Source: Megaleporinus macrocephalus | Lineage: Eukaryota > Chordata > Actinopteri > Characiformes > Anostomidae | Direction: 5' to 3' | Length of the DNA stretch: 64,000 bases | NCBI GenBank assembly: GCA_021613375.1 | Contig: CM038720.1 | Coordinates: 13,981,962 to 14,045,961, forward strand | Shown: piece after piece, positions 30,226 to 42,000 of the stretch | Position numbering within the stretch: the stretch's first letter is position 1 | How the letters are laid out: each line of letters starts with the position of its first letter | Notes under the pieces: generated by a model | Databases searched by the model: none | What the model saw: only the letters and a program-made list of their open reading frames with translations | Told to the model about the DNA's origin: nothing | Translations under genes and position numbers: made by a program

Positions 30226-31090
30226 ACCGCTTTTGCAACCTTATGAAAACACGTTTACATATCACGCTTATGAGAACTGTTACAGACTGGAGCTGCAGTT
30301 CAGATCAAATCAGATCAACAACATGAATTTGACTAAAACGCTCAGTCAAAAACGGTCTGAGGCATAAAGCAAGATTACAGACCTTTTCAGTCCACAAATC
30401 CACAACAATGTGGAGCTCAGGGGAAAAAATGGAAAATAAATATATGATCTGGGCCATTTTAGTGCTCCGTCCCAAACAGGCACTTTCGGGAAAAACTGAC
30501 AACAACAAACAAAAAAAACCCAAAACACAGAGTTAATGTGCAAAAACCTCATTTTAAAGCAGAGGTCAGCTTGTTCTCTTGTTAGAATCGTTTCACCACG
30601 TGTTGTCCCAGAATTAGTTATTATACTTTTTTTGAAGTTTTATTTAACTTAACAGCGAAATGTTCTTACAGAAGTCAATAAAAACAGAAATTGGGAGAAT
30701 ATCGATCCGAACCAGAGACTGTTTCATTGTATTAACGTGAAAGTTATTTTTTCAAGCATTTGCTAATTTAATCAACGTGCTCACACAAAAACATTTTTTT
30801 CATTAAAAGACAAAAAGTTGAAGCTAACCTCAAAATTTACTTTGTGTAAAAAAAAGAAAAAAAACTTTATGGTTTTGTTTGGAGAGAGTCCAAGACGAGG
30901 CGTTTAAAAAGGTTTTTAGTGCTGTAGTAGTGTTTTATCTTTGTAATGATGGATTGGATAGTGGGTGTCAATATAAGTGACGGCCATATTTGCCGGTGCT
31001 GCTCTGCTGTAAACAAAAAGTGTCTGTGAGACGGACGCTTCGCCGAATTTAGGGACATTTTTATTTCTGTAATTTAATATGTCTTTAGGA
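30226..31090 (+). promoter_or_regulatory. cdk2ap1: Upstream region and 5' UTR of cdk2ap1
   Basis: AT-rich at first, then more CpG from about 30890 to 31045 before the start codon. The exact transcription start is not visible. TTTCTGTAATTTAATATGTCTTTAG just before GAATG could act as a splice acceptor, in which case an upstream non-coding exon exists. Confidence 0.4.
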
Positions 31091-33297
31091 ATGTCTTACA
31101 AACCTAACCCCCACCAGCACATTCCAGGAACTTCTGGGAACCAAGGTGAGCGAAAAAATGCGAGAAAGTGTTGAGTCTTCGACACGTTATGTCGAGTGTA
31201 AAATTTGGCGTTACAAAGGATACCTGGGGAAAAAAGCCGAGTGTGTAGTTTTAGTCCAGTCAGACAGCTAAAGGGTCAGATCCTGAGAGCAATCCGCCAT
31301 TATTACTACTGAAAAAAGAGGCTCTCTCGGTGACGGTCGGAGAAAATGTGAGCGTGTGGTCGTTGTATCGATCCTGCTTCGGGAGTCCGTGGCATTATTC
31401 GGCCGGATAGGTTTGGGTGGAGGCCGCTACAGTCTGATAAAAAAATGTCCTTTTGGCTGCTAAGATCAGCGCCGTTCCGTTTCCTCCATGATAGTCTCTC
31501 CAGGGCGGCTGATTGATCGGATCTGAACGGGCTTTTTTTCATTTCTCTTTAAGGACATCTAGCGGCCGAGGATTGTACTGCGCTCCGCGGAGTCCCAGTG
31601 AAAAAAAAGCACAATGTTGAAAACAATGGTAGTGTTTAAAGGGGGATTTAATTTAGACAAAGTGATTCAGAGAAACGCTGTAAAATGCTGCGTTCTTTGA
31701 GAAACTAAGCGAATTGTGGCGGCGAAGTGAACCAGGCGAGTCCCGAGCGGCTGAAACCTACCAGACAGGTTCTTACACGAAATGGTTACAAACACTTTTC
31801 CTGAGACGATATTTAAAGATAGCTGTGAGAAAAGGTTTTGACCTAAATGCATTTTAAAAAAAATACACTCCTGATTTAGAGATACATGCTGGGTGTTGTA
31901 ACGTAAAATTAGCATAGTTCAATTGTTAAGATGTAAACAAAGGCACTCAGAGAGGTTTGGTGATAAGTGCTCAGTTCCAGAAATAATTCTAGATTTCGAC
32001 AGGAATAGGAAAAGCTACAGAAATATATCGCATGAAATGATTATAAGTATGTCTGATGTCGAAGATATGGTTTTATGACAGTTTGTTATAAACAAAAATG
32101 TTTATTTTCAGTCACTTCATGGTGGAGGAATGCATGCATGGTGTTATAAGACAAAACATTTTTCTTTCTATTTTTCTGCATAGTTATTTGGGTAAGATGT
32201 AAACAAAGTCATCCAGAGTCATTTGGTGTAAAAGACTTTGTTCTAGAGAAACTCGCAGTTTTAAAGATAGGAATCAGATTTCTAAGCAGTTTTATAAGGC
32301 ATAATAGCCCCTTTTTAGATTCATATTTTATGTTGTACCACATTATATGCCAGTTTATATCAAACCACTATGAATACATTTATTTACCTGTCAGAGAAGT
32401 AAGTGAAATTTGTGGAATTTCTATTTAAAAACTCAGAACACGTGTAGGTTGACTGGTCGCTTTGAGTGTTAAATTAAGTTCATTTAGAATGAAAACCCCA
32501 AATATGTAGCTCTGTTATGCTTTTCCTCTCAAGCTGTACAAAGCTTTTATGAGTTTGTGTGAGTTTCATTATTTAAAAGTATTTTTTTAAGTATTTTAGT
32601 TTAGGCCAGTTATTGCTTTCGTGGACCTTGATATTTTTTTTTACTACCCCACAGAACAAAAGTGTGCATCATCATATGACACAGCATACGCTCTATTTTT
32701 AGGATAGATTTACATCTGAGCTTGTGTTTCCAGCCCAACATTGGTATCCATCAGTACCAATATGCCATCATTATTTATGTATAAAGTAATGTTTATGCTT
32801 TGTCCTTTTCAGCTGGGAACATCCCCTCTCCCTCTTCAAACATCTCAACGGTTCAGTCTTATAGACCAATAATAAATGATTTTGGACCACCATCTCTGGG
32901 ATTCTTACAGGTAGGTGATAACCTCTGATGGGATTATACTCTTAATGTGCTTCTTTCATACTTATGTATGCACATAATACAAATTATATCTGTAAAGAAA
33001 TTCAATCGCTTCTCAATGTACAGGGACCAAATGGAACCCAAGCCCCCCAAAGCAAATACGCTGAACTCCTCGCTATCATTGAAGAGCTTGGGAAAGAAAT
33101 AAGGCCGACGTATGCTGGTAGTAAAAGTGCCATGGAGCGCCTCAAAAGAGGTATTGGTATCGGCTTATATGATTTTTCATGTATGTTGTTTAAATTTAAA
33201 CTGTCTAACGTACACGTCTCGTTTCGAAGGTATAATACACGCGAGAGGACTTGTACGAGAGTGTTTGGCAGAGACTGAAAGAAATGCAAGATCTTAG
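31091..33297 (+). CDS. cdk2ap1: Cyclin-dependent kinase 2-associated protein 1 (CDK2AP1/DOC-1)
   Basis: Small nuclear protein that restrains CDK2 and is a subunit of the NuRD chromatin complex. Coding exons 31091-31145, 32813-32910, 33024-33150 and 33230-33297 join in phase to 115 aa, the human length. The start MSYKPN is the family start. The middle has DFGPPSLGF. The conserved C-terminal half runs [33 protein letters not shown], then [20 protein letters not shown] plus a final Ser. The Ser ending and the [11 protein letters not shown] form point to CDK2AP1 rather than CDK2AP2. An in-frame ATG 12 bases upstream (31079) would add Met-Ser-Leu-Gly. The last intron is only 79 bases. Confidence 0.97.
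31146..32812 (+). other. First intron of cdk2ap1, with repeats
   Basis: The first part (to about 31750) is CpG-richer, typical of DNA just downstream of a promoter. From about 31925 it holds two tandem partial copies of the AGATGTAAACAAAG repeat (near 31929 and 32190) related to 11276-11670. No coding exon was seen. Confidence 0.55.
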
Positions 33298-33852
33298 CTG
33301 TGGAAACCTGACTTTCATCAAAGAGTGGAGGAATTCTTTACTACTCTCACACAGGAGTGCTGCATGGCTTTCCCAAACCAGAGGGATGAAACAATCAAAA
33401 ATTATGCTTTGAGTATTGTAGTTAAATCATGGGTCAGAGGCATTGCAACATTCATCGTCTATTCGATGAATGCATCAAGAAATGTTGAATTAATGAGTGT
33501 TGCCATTTGAATTTTTCTTTTCTCTTATTACGATTATTATATATATTTTGCCACATAGCATCTTTAAGAACAAACGAGTAAAACTGCATGCAAAGGACAG
33601 AAGGACCAGAGTTTGAAAGTGCATGGCTTTTATAGGTTTATAGTAAAGATGTCCTCTGACATAAATTTATCAGATCAACCGATTGGTCCTTTTTTTCTCC
33701 TAATTGGGATTTACTGAGGGCAGTTGTAGTTAGACCATTATGTTAGTCTTTTTTATTTATTACCTTGTGTAATAAAATGTATTTTCATGTAAAAAGAAAG
33801 GTCACTTTTTGGAATTTTGTATAAACGTCAATAAATATGACATTTGTTGTGT
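33298..33852 (+). other. cdk2ap1: cdk2ap1 3' untranslated region
   Basis: AT-rich, from the TAG stop to just past AATAAA at 33830-33835. An earlier AATAAAA near 33770 may give a slightly shorter form. Confidence 0.75.
33830..33835 (+). terminator. cdk2ap1: Polyadenylation signal AATAAA of cdk2ap1
   Basis: Canonical hexamer 533 bases past the stop codon, followed by a T/GT-rich stretch (GTTGTGTACAGTCTGTTTTTTT) suited to cleavage-factor binding. Confidence 0.7.
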
Positions 33853-34138
33853 ACAGTCTGTTTTTTTATTTACTATTTCCAAATATTTAGGCAATATTTT
33901 GCTTTGAAACCAAATCATTGTAAAAGAAAAACTGATCATTTATTGCAGATCAATCCTATCCCTCATTTCTCAGTGTAAACTATAGTGTATTTAATTAGGC
34001 ATTGATTAAGTAACTGAACAGTTTCTACCACAGCTTCACCAATTTGTTCACAGATGTCTGTTTGAGAGTTGAAGACAACAAAGCGGCCAGTCAGCACTAC
34101 TGTTGTGTTCTTAAACGTGCCGAGCACGGTGTTTTCCG

Positions 34139-34250
34139 CCAATCACAATTCAGAAATGGCGTCAAGCTCTGGCTCGGCCAATCAGGTCTCGTCTTTCGAA
34201 ACATCTATCGGCCAATCGCGTCGCGCGGCGCATTGTGACGTTGTGACGGG
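34139..34250. promoter_or_regulatory. Triple CCAAT cluster with CRE-like repeats
   Basis: CCAAT occurs at 34139-34143, 34178-34182 and 34212-34216, spaced 39 and 34 bases, followed by TGACGTTGTGACG at 34236-34248 in CpG-rich sequence. This looks like an NF-Y-type promoter. The nearest known start is the mphosph9 first exon about 0.9 kb downstream. No transcript or conserved protein was recognised at the cluster itself. Confidence 0.45.
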
Positions 34251-35039
34251 CGGCGATTGAACGTTGATGCTGCAGGAAAGGAGAAGCGCATTTGATTCAG
34301 TGAAAGGAACCGACTCTTTAAAATTGATTGATTCAATGAATCGCGGGTCCATTGCAACGACTCATTTTGTTGAGCTGAAAGTCACGGCACGCGTATTGAT
34401 ACCACATACACAACTGTGTTCAGAATTAGAGGTGATTTCCATCGATACTTTAAAATGTCTGCGTAATCAAGTGATTAGCATGTTTAAGTCATTTAGTGTT
34501 TTATGTGATATGGTCTGTTGTAGTGAAACTTACTAACATATATTGAACATTTACAGTGGTGTTAACAAAAACCAGGGGTCGTGATATATATAACGCAAAT
34601 AAAGCCACTTTATGTATGGCCTGTGAACCTACATATGAAACTACACATCATCTATGCGATAAAGCTAAAATAATGTTTTCTTTGTTGGTTATTTTGCCTA
34701 TAATACCCTGCAAGTATCTCTCTGGTATTAATGGATTTAAAGTATTCTTTTACACCTTTACTCAAATCTATTGCAAAACATTAAACATGAAGTTGTGGCC
34801 TAATTAGTACAGCCTATGTAAAAAAAATCTGGATCACTTTATAGAATTACTGTAAGAAACCCGAATTTGTGATGGCAATAAACTATTTTGGACGCTAATG
34901 TTACACAGGTTTGTTCATTATTATAAACGACTTAGTGTATTATGGATTTCTGTTCGATTATTAATTCAACAACAAGTATGTTCTTAATATACGATGTCAT
35001 GATCTTTTATGTAAACTATAAAAAATCAAATTCATTATG

Positions 35040-35201
35040 TATTAGAACTCGACTCGAAGTTCGACTCACTTGTGAACCGGTTCCGCCGGTTCACTGAAAA
35101 GAAACGGTTCAAGCGAGCGAGTCGTTTGGGAGTCGGACATCGTTTAGCACATTCAGGGGGGGAAACGTCAAAATGGGAGAAGTGGCGATACAAGTTTACA
35201 A
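35040..35201 (+). promoter_or_regulatory. mphosph9: mphosph9 promoter and non-coding first exon
   Basis: CpG-enriched sequence ends at a strong donor, ACAA|GTGAGT, exon end 35201. An ATG in strong context (AAAATGGG) at 35173-35175 opens a frame that, after splicing to the acceptor at 36017 (or 36014), reaches TAA at 36049-36051. It is therefore an upstream ORF and not the main start. The transcription start is not placed. Confidence 0.6.
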
Positions 35202-36053
35202 GTGAGTCTAGCTAATTTGACTTCTACGCAAACTGTATGAATTTCGGCGCCTGTTTATTCGGGGCTGTTGTGGTTTAGGGGGTAAGTCGACCTTTCGAAA
35301 GGCGCCCGTAACTGCAAAGGTGATGTCAGCTTTCGTATTTGTCTCTGTAGCTGTGGCTAACGTTAGCTAGCGCGCTAAAGGAGCGGGTTAGCAGACGTTG
35401 GCTAGATCCCTTCGTAGCTTTCCTGCACCTGCTTAGCTCTGGAGCTTCCAGCGTTTAAAATGCTGAAGCTTACCTTCAGGAGCGGCAGCTTTATTCGGCT
35501 GAATTGGTGCTCTGTATGTGGCCGAATAATGGCTGGATAGTTTGCAAGTCCGAGTAGCCCGTTAATTCGATTCGGATAGCTAGTAAATGAATGTATACAG
35601 ACTGTGAAGTTTTGGAGTTACCTCAGTAAGATTAACGTTACTGTTTGTGTTGAAATGGAGGACTTCAGTGTTCGGTGCTCAGTTTCAGTGCTCAGTGTCC
35701 ATGTGTATCATTTTTATTATACGACTAAAATAGCTATTTTGCTTCTCCATCCTTCTTTCTGTTGGTGTTGTATTGCTGCTGCAGGAACAGTTAATCGCTC
35801 TTCATTCTGCAGTGCTGAAATTAATTACCTCTTATTTACCCCGATGTGTACAAATTGAAGTAGTTTCTCCATGTTCATGATGTTTCTTTGACTGTGCTAC
35901 TTTTTAAACTGTTTCATGGTATTTATTGCACTATTCCCATCCGGTCTAAGGTCACATTCTTGCTGCCATAGTGCCTTAAAAAGTGCATGGTGCTTATCTG
36001 TGTGTTGTGTCCAGCAGGTCTCAAATGCATCCCTCTAGCCAGGCCGCATAAGC

Positions 36054-39000
36054 ATGTCCACAGATGACAGCATCTCTGAGGACGTGTCCAGCTCCGTGGC
36101 TCTGAGCCATGACCACACTAGTGCCAATGGTGGGAAGGAGAGTGAGGCCTCCATCGTCTCCTCTGAGGACACTGTGTCGGGTCTGGCCATTCCTGAGGAG
36201 GAGCGTCCTGCGGCCCACCAAGTGCAGACCCTGGAGGGTCTCCTCCAGGCCGCGGAAGGGGCTGTAAAACGTCGACCCTCCAGCACACCAGCATGTAACA
36301 TTTCTCACAAAATAAGGTCTGTGGCTCCAAGCTCTTTGCAACTTGGAATGTATTTGTTTCGTGTTTTCCAGAGTGCCCTTTAGGCACAGTTAAAGGTGGG
36401 CTTTCATTCTTCTCCATATCACATGCTGCAGGAATCTGTGTCTTCGCACCGAGGAGGAGTTCAGCTCAGGGAGAAGCCTGCCCTTCATCAACCCCAGTTC
36501 TTTGGAAACACTTCGTGCCCTGGTGCATGAGATCCAGAGCAGTGGAGAGACAGACCCTGAGATCTGGAAGAACTGTGAGGTAAGCGGGGTGCTGAGAGAG
36601 GGAGAGTGCTTTTTGGTTCTTTGTGGTGCTAGGAAGCAGCCTGCAACCCAGGTGTCTGGGTCATCGTCTGGGCGTCCCCCAGGACTCCAGCTGACGGTAG
36701 CAGCAGCAGCAGCAGCAGCTACACTGACAGACAGCTGATCCCCTTCCCCCCCTGCACCCCAGTGGAGTCCACAAGTGAGATGATGATTAAAATGTCACTT
36801 TGACTGAGATGTTAAAATGGCATGCATCCTCAAAGCTGCTGAGGGTTTAAGCTTAAACGTTGACTTATATAGGTGATTGGTTTGGCACAAGAAACTTGCT
36901 TGTTTATATTAAACAGCAGCAAAGAGGAAGGCTGACTAAATGCGCTTTAAAACTCTGGCAAGGTGAAGGCTAGCGCATGCTTCCTCCAAATCTTTTTAAG
37001 CTGCCCCTAACGCAAACGTATTGGACGGGCCAGTGGGCTTTGATAAAGCTGCTGCTTGCCAGTTGTGTTACGTCAGCTACCAGATGCCCGAATTGGCTAG
37101 GATAATGCTGAATGATGGGGGAAGAGAGAGGGCCAGGCAAGTTTTCATTTCTTGATCTTCCAGTCACGGAAGGCTGTGGCATCGCCACGAACTATGGTTA
37201 TTCAAGATACTACTTCTCGAGGCTGCAGCTAACTCTTAGTCTTGCTGTCACATCTATAAGAAGTGGGCAATACTGAAAATGTCCTCATGCATTATATTAT
37301 ATTTTTCTGCTTTTGTATCAAAGCGTGATGCTACGCCGGCATTATTTCTCCACAACCAACATTGTTGAGCTGCTGCTCATGGTGAATTGCCTGACACCCG
37401 GCTTGTCTAGCTCAGTGCTTTTATCACATGAAGAGAGCATCTCTGCTGTGACTTATGGCCTGTTGCACTCTTGTGGACTCCCAGTCATGGATGAGAAACG
37501 GTCTCACTGAGATTTAAATTCAGCAGTTTATCAGAAAATCAATGCTTCAATTGATCTGGTTGCTCATGTGACATATTGTTTCTTTTCTACCAATTAAATA
37601 ACTGAAAGGATGATAGACTTGTGTTTTTTTGAACAGCCCCCTTTCCCTGCACGTTCATAGAATTTGTGTGTAGAATTTGTGTGTAGAATTTGTGTGTAAT
37701 GGCCTGCTTTGAAATGCTTTGCTACAAAGAACGACTTCATCCAGTGCTTATAGATAATATAGATAATAATACTAAAAATTATAATTAAACTTTGGTGTTA
37801 CAGATAGAACATTCTATAAATGGTTTGCATTCTTACATTCAGTGTTGGTATTTTTGGAGATGAATACGTCTTTAAAGGTGCCATAGAGTGCGTTTTACAT
37901 TGTTCTCTGATGTCTGCATAGTGCAGAATATGACCTTGGTTAAGGTGAAAAATACCCAGATGGAGTTTTCCACACCCATTTCCAACCCTATGATTTATTC
38001 CTAGAGCGTTTTTCTTCTTTTATTTGTGATTAGCTTATTAATATTGTGCATGTAACATGTTACATTGCATTTCAAAACAGACACAGGCAGGAAAATAAAA
38101 TGAACTTCTGTGTGAATAAGCTTAGTTATTCTTGATCTCCCAGTCACTGCAAGTCTGTCATTTGCAGAAACTTTGATTATTCATGGTACTATTTCTTGAG
38201 GCCACAGCTAACTCTTAGTCTTGCTGTCACACCTATAAGTGGTGGGCAGTATAATGATGTCATCATTACTGTGATGACTGATGTTGAAACATTTATTATG
38301 GATATAATCAGAACTTTTAAGAGTGCTTGTGTCTTAAAAACTAATTTAATTCTAGAGCCTGTGCATAACAACAAATTATTGTAAAGCAGTAGCTTTGTTA
38401 TTTATGTTATTGTTTATCTATCTAAATTCATATGATTTATTTTAACAAGTTTTAAATAAATAATAAGATAATCTTTAGTAGGATTTTTCCCAAGAAAAGT
38501 GTATTCTGTAATACATATAGGGTTCCTGGACAGGAATTAAGCCTTGTCCTGGTCTATATTTTTTTGTGGAGAATCTCCATTCATAATGCTATATAGTCTT
38601 AAGACCAGGTCTAATCCCTGCCTGAGAAATTGACTGATCATGTGAGCTATCACAAAAATGTCCTCATGTATCAAATCTTGTTGCCACTCTGGCATTTTAC
38701 ATTTCTCCACACCCAGCGTTGTTGAGCAGCTAGGTCACTGAACTACTTAGCTATGCTAGTTAGTTATGTTAGTTGCTTGGAGTTTGCTAGTAGTTAATGT
38801 TACCTATACTAACTACATGCTCAGCATTATACAAAATAAGTGGTTGCTTACTATGAAATCTTCAGTTTAAGATGATCTGCTTCAACCGTCAAGCGTGAGT
38901 GAAGTTATACAGCCAGGCTGCTTAAATGTTTCAGTTGGAGTTGTGATGCTAAGAAAGTTGTAGTTGTCCTTGTCTTCCTTGCTGAGCGAAGCCTATTGTC

Positions 39001-42000
39001 CAAAGCGAAATGTGCAGAGCAAACATAAAATTTTGATTTAAAGTTGTCTGGGCTCTCGCTAAAGAAGTCAGCGCTAAAGTGAGTTAATATTAGGAAGTGT
39101 ATGAAAAGTGTCGACATTACTTTCACAGAATGAAAGATGTATTTCTTCACATAGTCCAGTGTTTTTGTTGCAGTTGCTCCGTGTCATTGTCCTACTTGGC
39201 TGGAACGTGAGCTGGTGTATGTAAATTTGGGGGGCGTTGATGAATTAAGATTGTCATGTAACAGACTAAGATTCTGTAATCAGCTCGTTTTACCGCCCTG
39301 CTTTGCAAATGAAGGATTTGTATTTGTAGGAGCAGACAACAGTGTTTAGGGTTCGCGGGATCAGTTTTATGTAAAGGTTACCATTCTATGACACCTTTAA
39401 TGTGATGAAAAAACCCATGACATGTCAACAGTCTCTTTCTGTTTAAACAGGGCAGATGGCTACATCTCTTTCAGCTGGTGGAAAAGCAATACCAAGAACA
39501 AATTCTTGCACAGCAAGAACAGTATCAGTGCCAAATACAGGTCAGTTAAATAAGGAATTGGAACAATACCAAGTTTTGCAGTAAGTTTTTTTTTCTTCTT
39601 CTTTCCCCTCATATGTTTGAATTGGTGTATGGGCTAGTATTATGTGTTTGCCCGAAATGGGTCTTCTGTCAGTTTTCGTGTGGGTGTGTTATTTTTAGAT
39701 GATTGCATACTGTCAAGACAAAATGTCTACGTAGGCATTCCTACATCACATTTCTAATTGTCTTTTCAAGGAAATTAAGCCATTAATTAGTATAGAAAGG
39801 GAAAAGTACTCTGTGTATTGTGCTCCTTTCCCACAGCTCATCCAGGATGAGATTAAAGCATTAGTGCAGCTACAGAACCGGCAAAGCGGTGCACAGACAC
39901 ACCTCTCAGACCTGTCCCCACGTGTGGCCAAGGTTTTGGAGCCTCCGGTGAACCTAACGGATGAGAGCCAGACCTCTACCCTGGCTCCAGGACATCTCTC
40001 TCCCCAGCAACTCGCAGTCAACCCACAAGAAAGTTCAGACGAAGGGCTGGTGACTGTACTGAGCAGCGGCTATGGTACGCTTTCTGCCTGGGAGGCCGGA
40101 CTGGAAGCAGGGCTACCTGGTGCGACTGAGGGGAAGGATGAGGCGCCATGGTCCCCCCAACATCCGGACTGCAGCCTTCCACATTTGCCCTTAGTTGAAA
40201 CCAGCCTGCATGGGCAGGACAGTGTACCAAGCAGGATTGTACCTCCCAGTAATGCACCTCACACAACTGCCTCAACTGTGCCAAGTGTCTCTGCTGAAAA
40301 GCAGAGACTAAACAGGTGGGTTTCTTTTGCAAAGAAGCAACCATAAGAATTTTATCAACTCGAATGCTCAGAGTAGCCAGTTTATTAGGTACATATACCC
40401 TGTGACTACCTTCTTTGGCTGTTTTACCAGGTTACTACGTTATAAGTAGTAGGAATACAGTTATTGACATTAGCCCTTCTGTTATTGCATAATTCATCGA
40501 CCACCCTTCACCATGTCTGTGGCCTGAGTAATCATAGACTATAATAGGCTGTAATAGACTGTTTGGACTCCAGCCAAAGACTTTACAAGTAGCATTGTAA
40601 ATTAAGCATGTAAATAAAAATATCAGATGTTGGCATTGGACCATGTTTCTCATATTGTTGGCTCCCTGTTTGCAGCTATACATTTAAAAATATAGCATTT
40701 TTCATGTCCAGGCAGGTCAAACTGGGTTCTGTCCTGGTCAAAGCTTAGGTTAGCATTTTCCCTCTAAATAAAAAGTCTGCAGCAATATTTTGGTTTCTAA
40801 CCAAGCAAACATGGAGAACCATGGTGTTACATGCCATCAATGTGTGATGTTCATATTATAAAAGATTAAAGGGCAAATCTCCTTCATTTTCTTCCTTTTT
40901 ATTTTTTAACCCCTAAGGTTCGCTTATAATGTTCCATGTGAAAATAAGACACCCTTGTACAGGAAGCAAACTTAAAGGCCGAATTATCCTGCTGACTTTG
41001 GTGTGCAATTTCTATTTGCTTGCTGATTTTATCATACAGAAAAAATACATAAACAGAATTTTAAATGTTACATAATGTTTACACAAGGCCTCATTTTATG
41101 TTTGTTGCAGTATGTTAATGTCTGCAAGTAAACTGTCTAATAATTAAGCAAATTTAGCATACTGACCAATCATGTCGTCTCTGCTTTTGGCATGATAACA
41201 ACTAGTATGACGAAGCAGTGTTGTCCAGCAAATCAGATTTTTCCACAAACGCTATCTCCAAAATGTGTTATTTTTGTGACATCACGAAAACATGAATTTA
41301 AAACATGCTGCTTTTTGCAGCTTTGTCTTCATATGTTACTTGTTTGGACAGTGTCTACCTACTACATCAAACTCATTTATTAAGAAAAAGTTAGGAAAAA
41401 AATCAGTTTTCCACTATATATGGCTTTTTTATTAATATTAGAAACTGGTCCTTCAGGGTATGCAAGCTATAGCATAAGGATCTGTAATGATTCCAGGGAG
41501 GTATTTAGAATTTATTATCAGGATAGTCCCTTATTTAAAAAAAACAGGACAGTCAGTGATATATAATCGGGGGTAGTTGGATATGTAATATAAACTTAGG
41601 TATGAATTTAACTTGCTCGGTGTCCCATTTATCAGATTCTGATTTGCTAAAGAAAACATATTAAATAATACAAAATAATATTTAACACAATAAGTAGGCA
41701 AAACAGACGGGTGGTGTCATGTTTAAAGGAGAGAGAAGAGCAGGAGGACAAGCTGTAGCGATCTGTGGCCCCCCAGACTCCCAGACAATAAATCTCCGCT
41801 CACATTTCCAAATACACGTTGCAGTCACGTAGAGGCAAACAGAGCACGAGCCAATGTTCTGTAAGCTCAGCGTTCACTAAAAATTACGAACAGAGTACCT
41901 GAAAAGCTACTATTCAGTATGTCATGATATTACGCCCCCCACCACCTCAGGCAGGTGAATATTAAAGTTAAGTGATGGACATCTCAAAAAAGCTGCCTTA

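Noticed and set aside
37658..37696. Possible CRISPR-like array
   Set aside because: Three head-to-tail 13-mers without spacers in a vertebrate intron; a simple tandem repeat.
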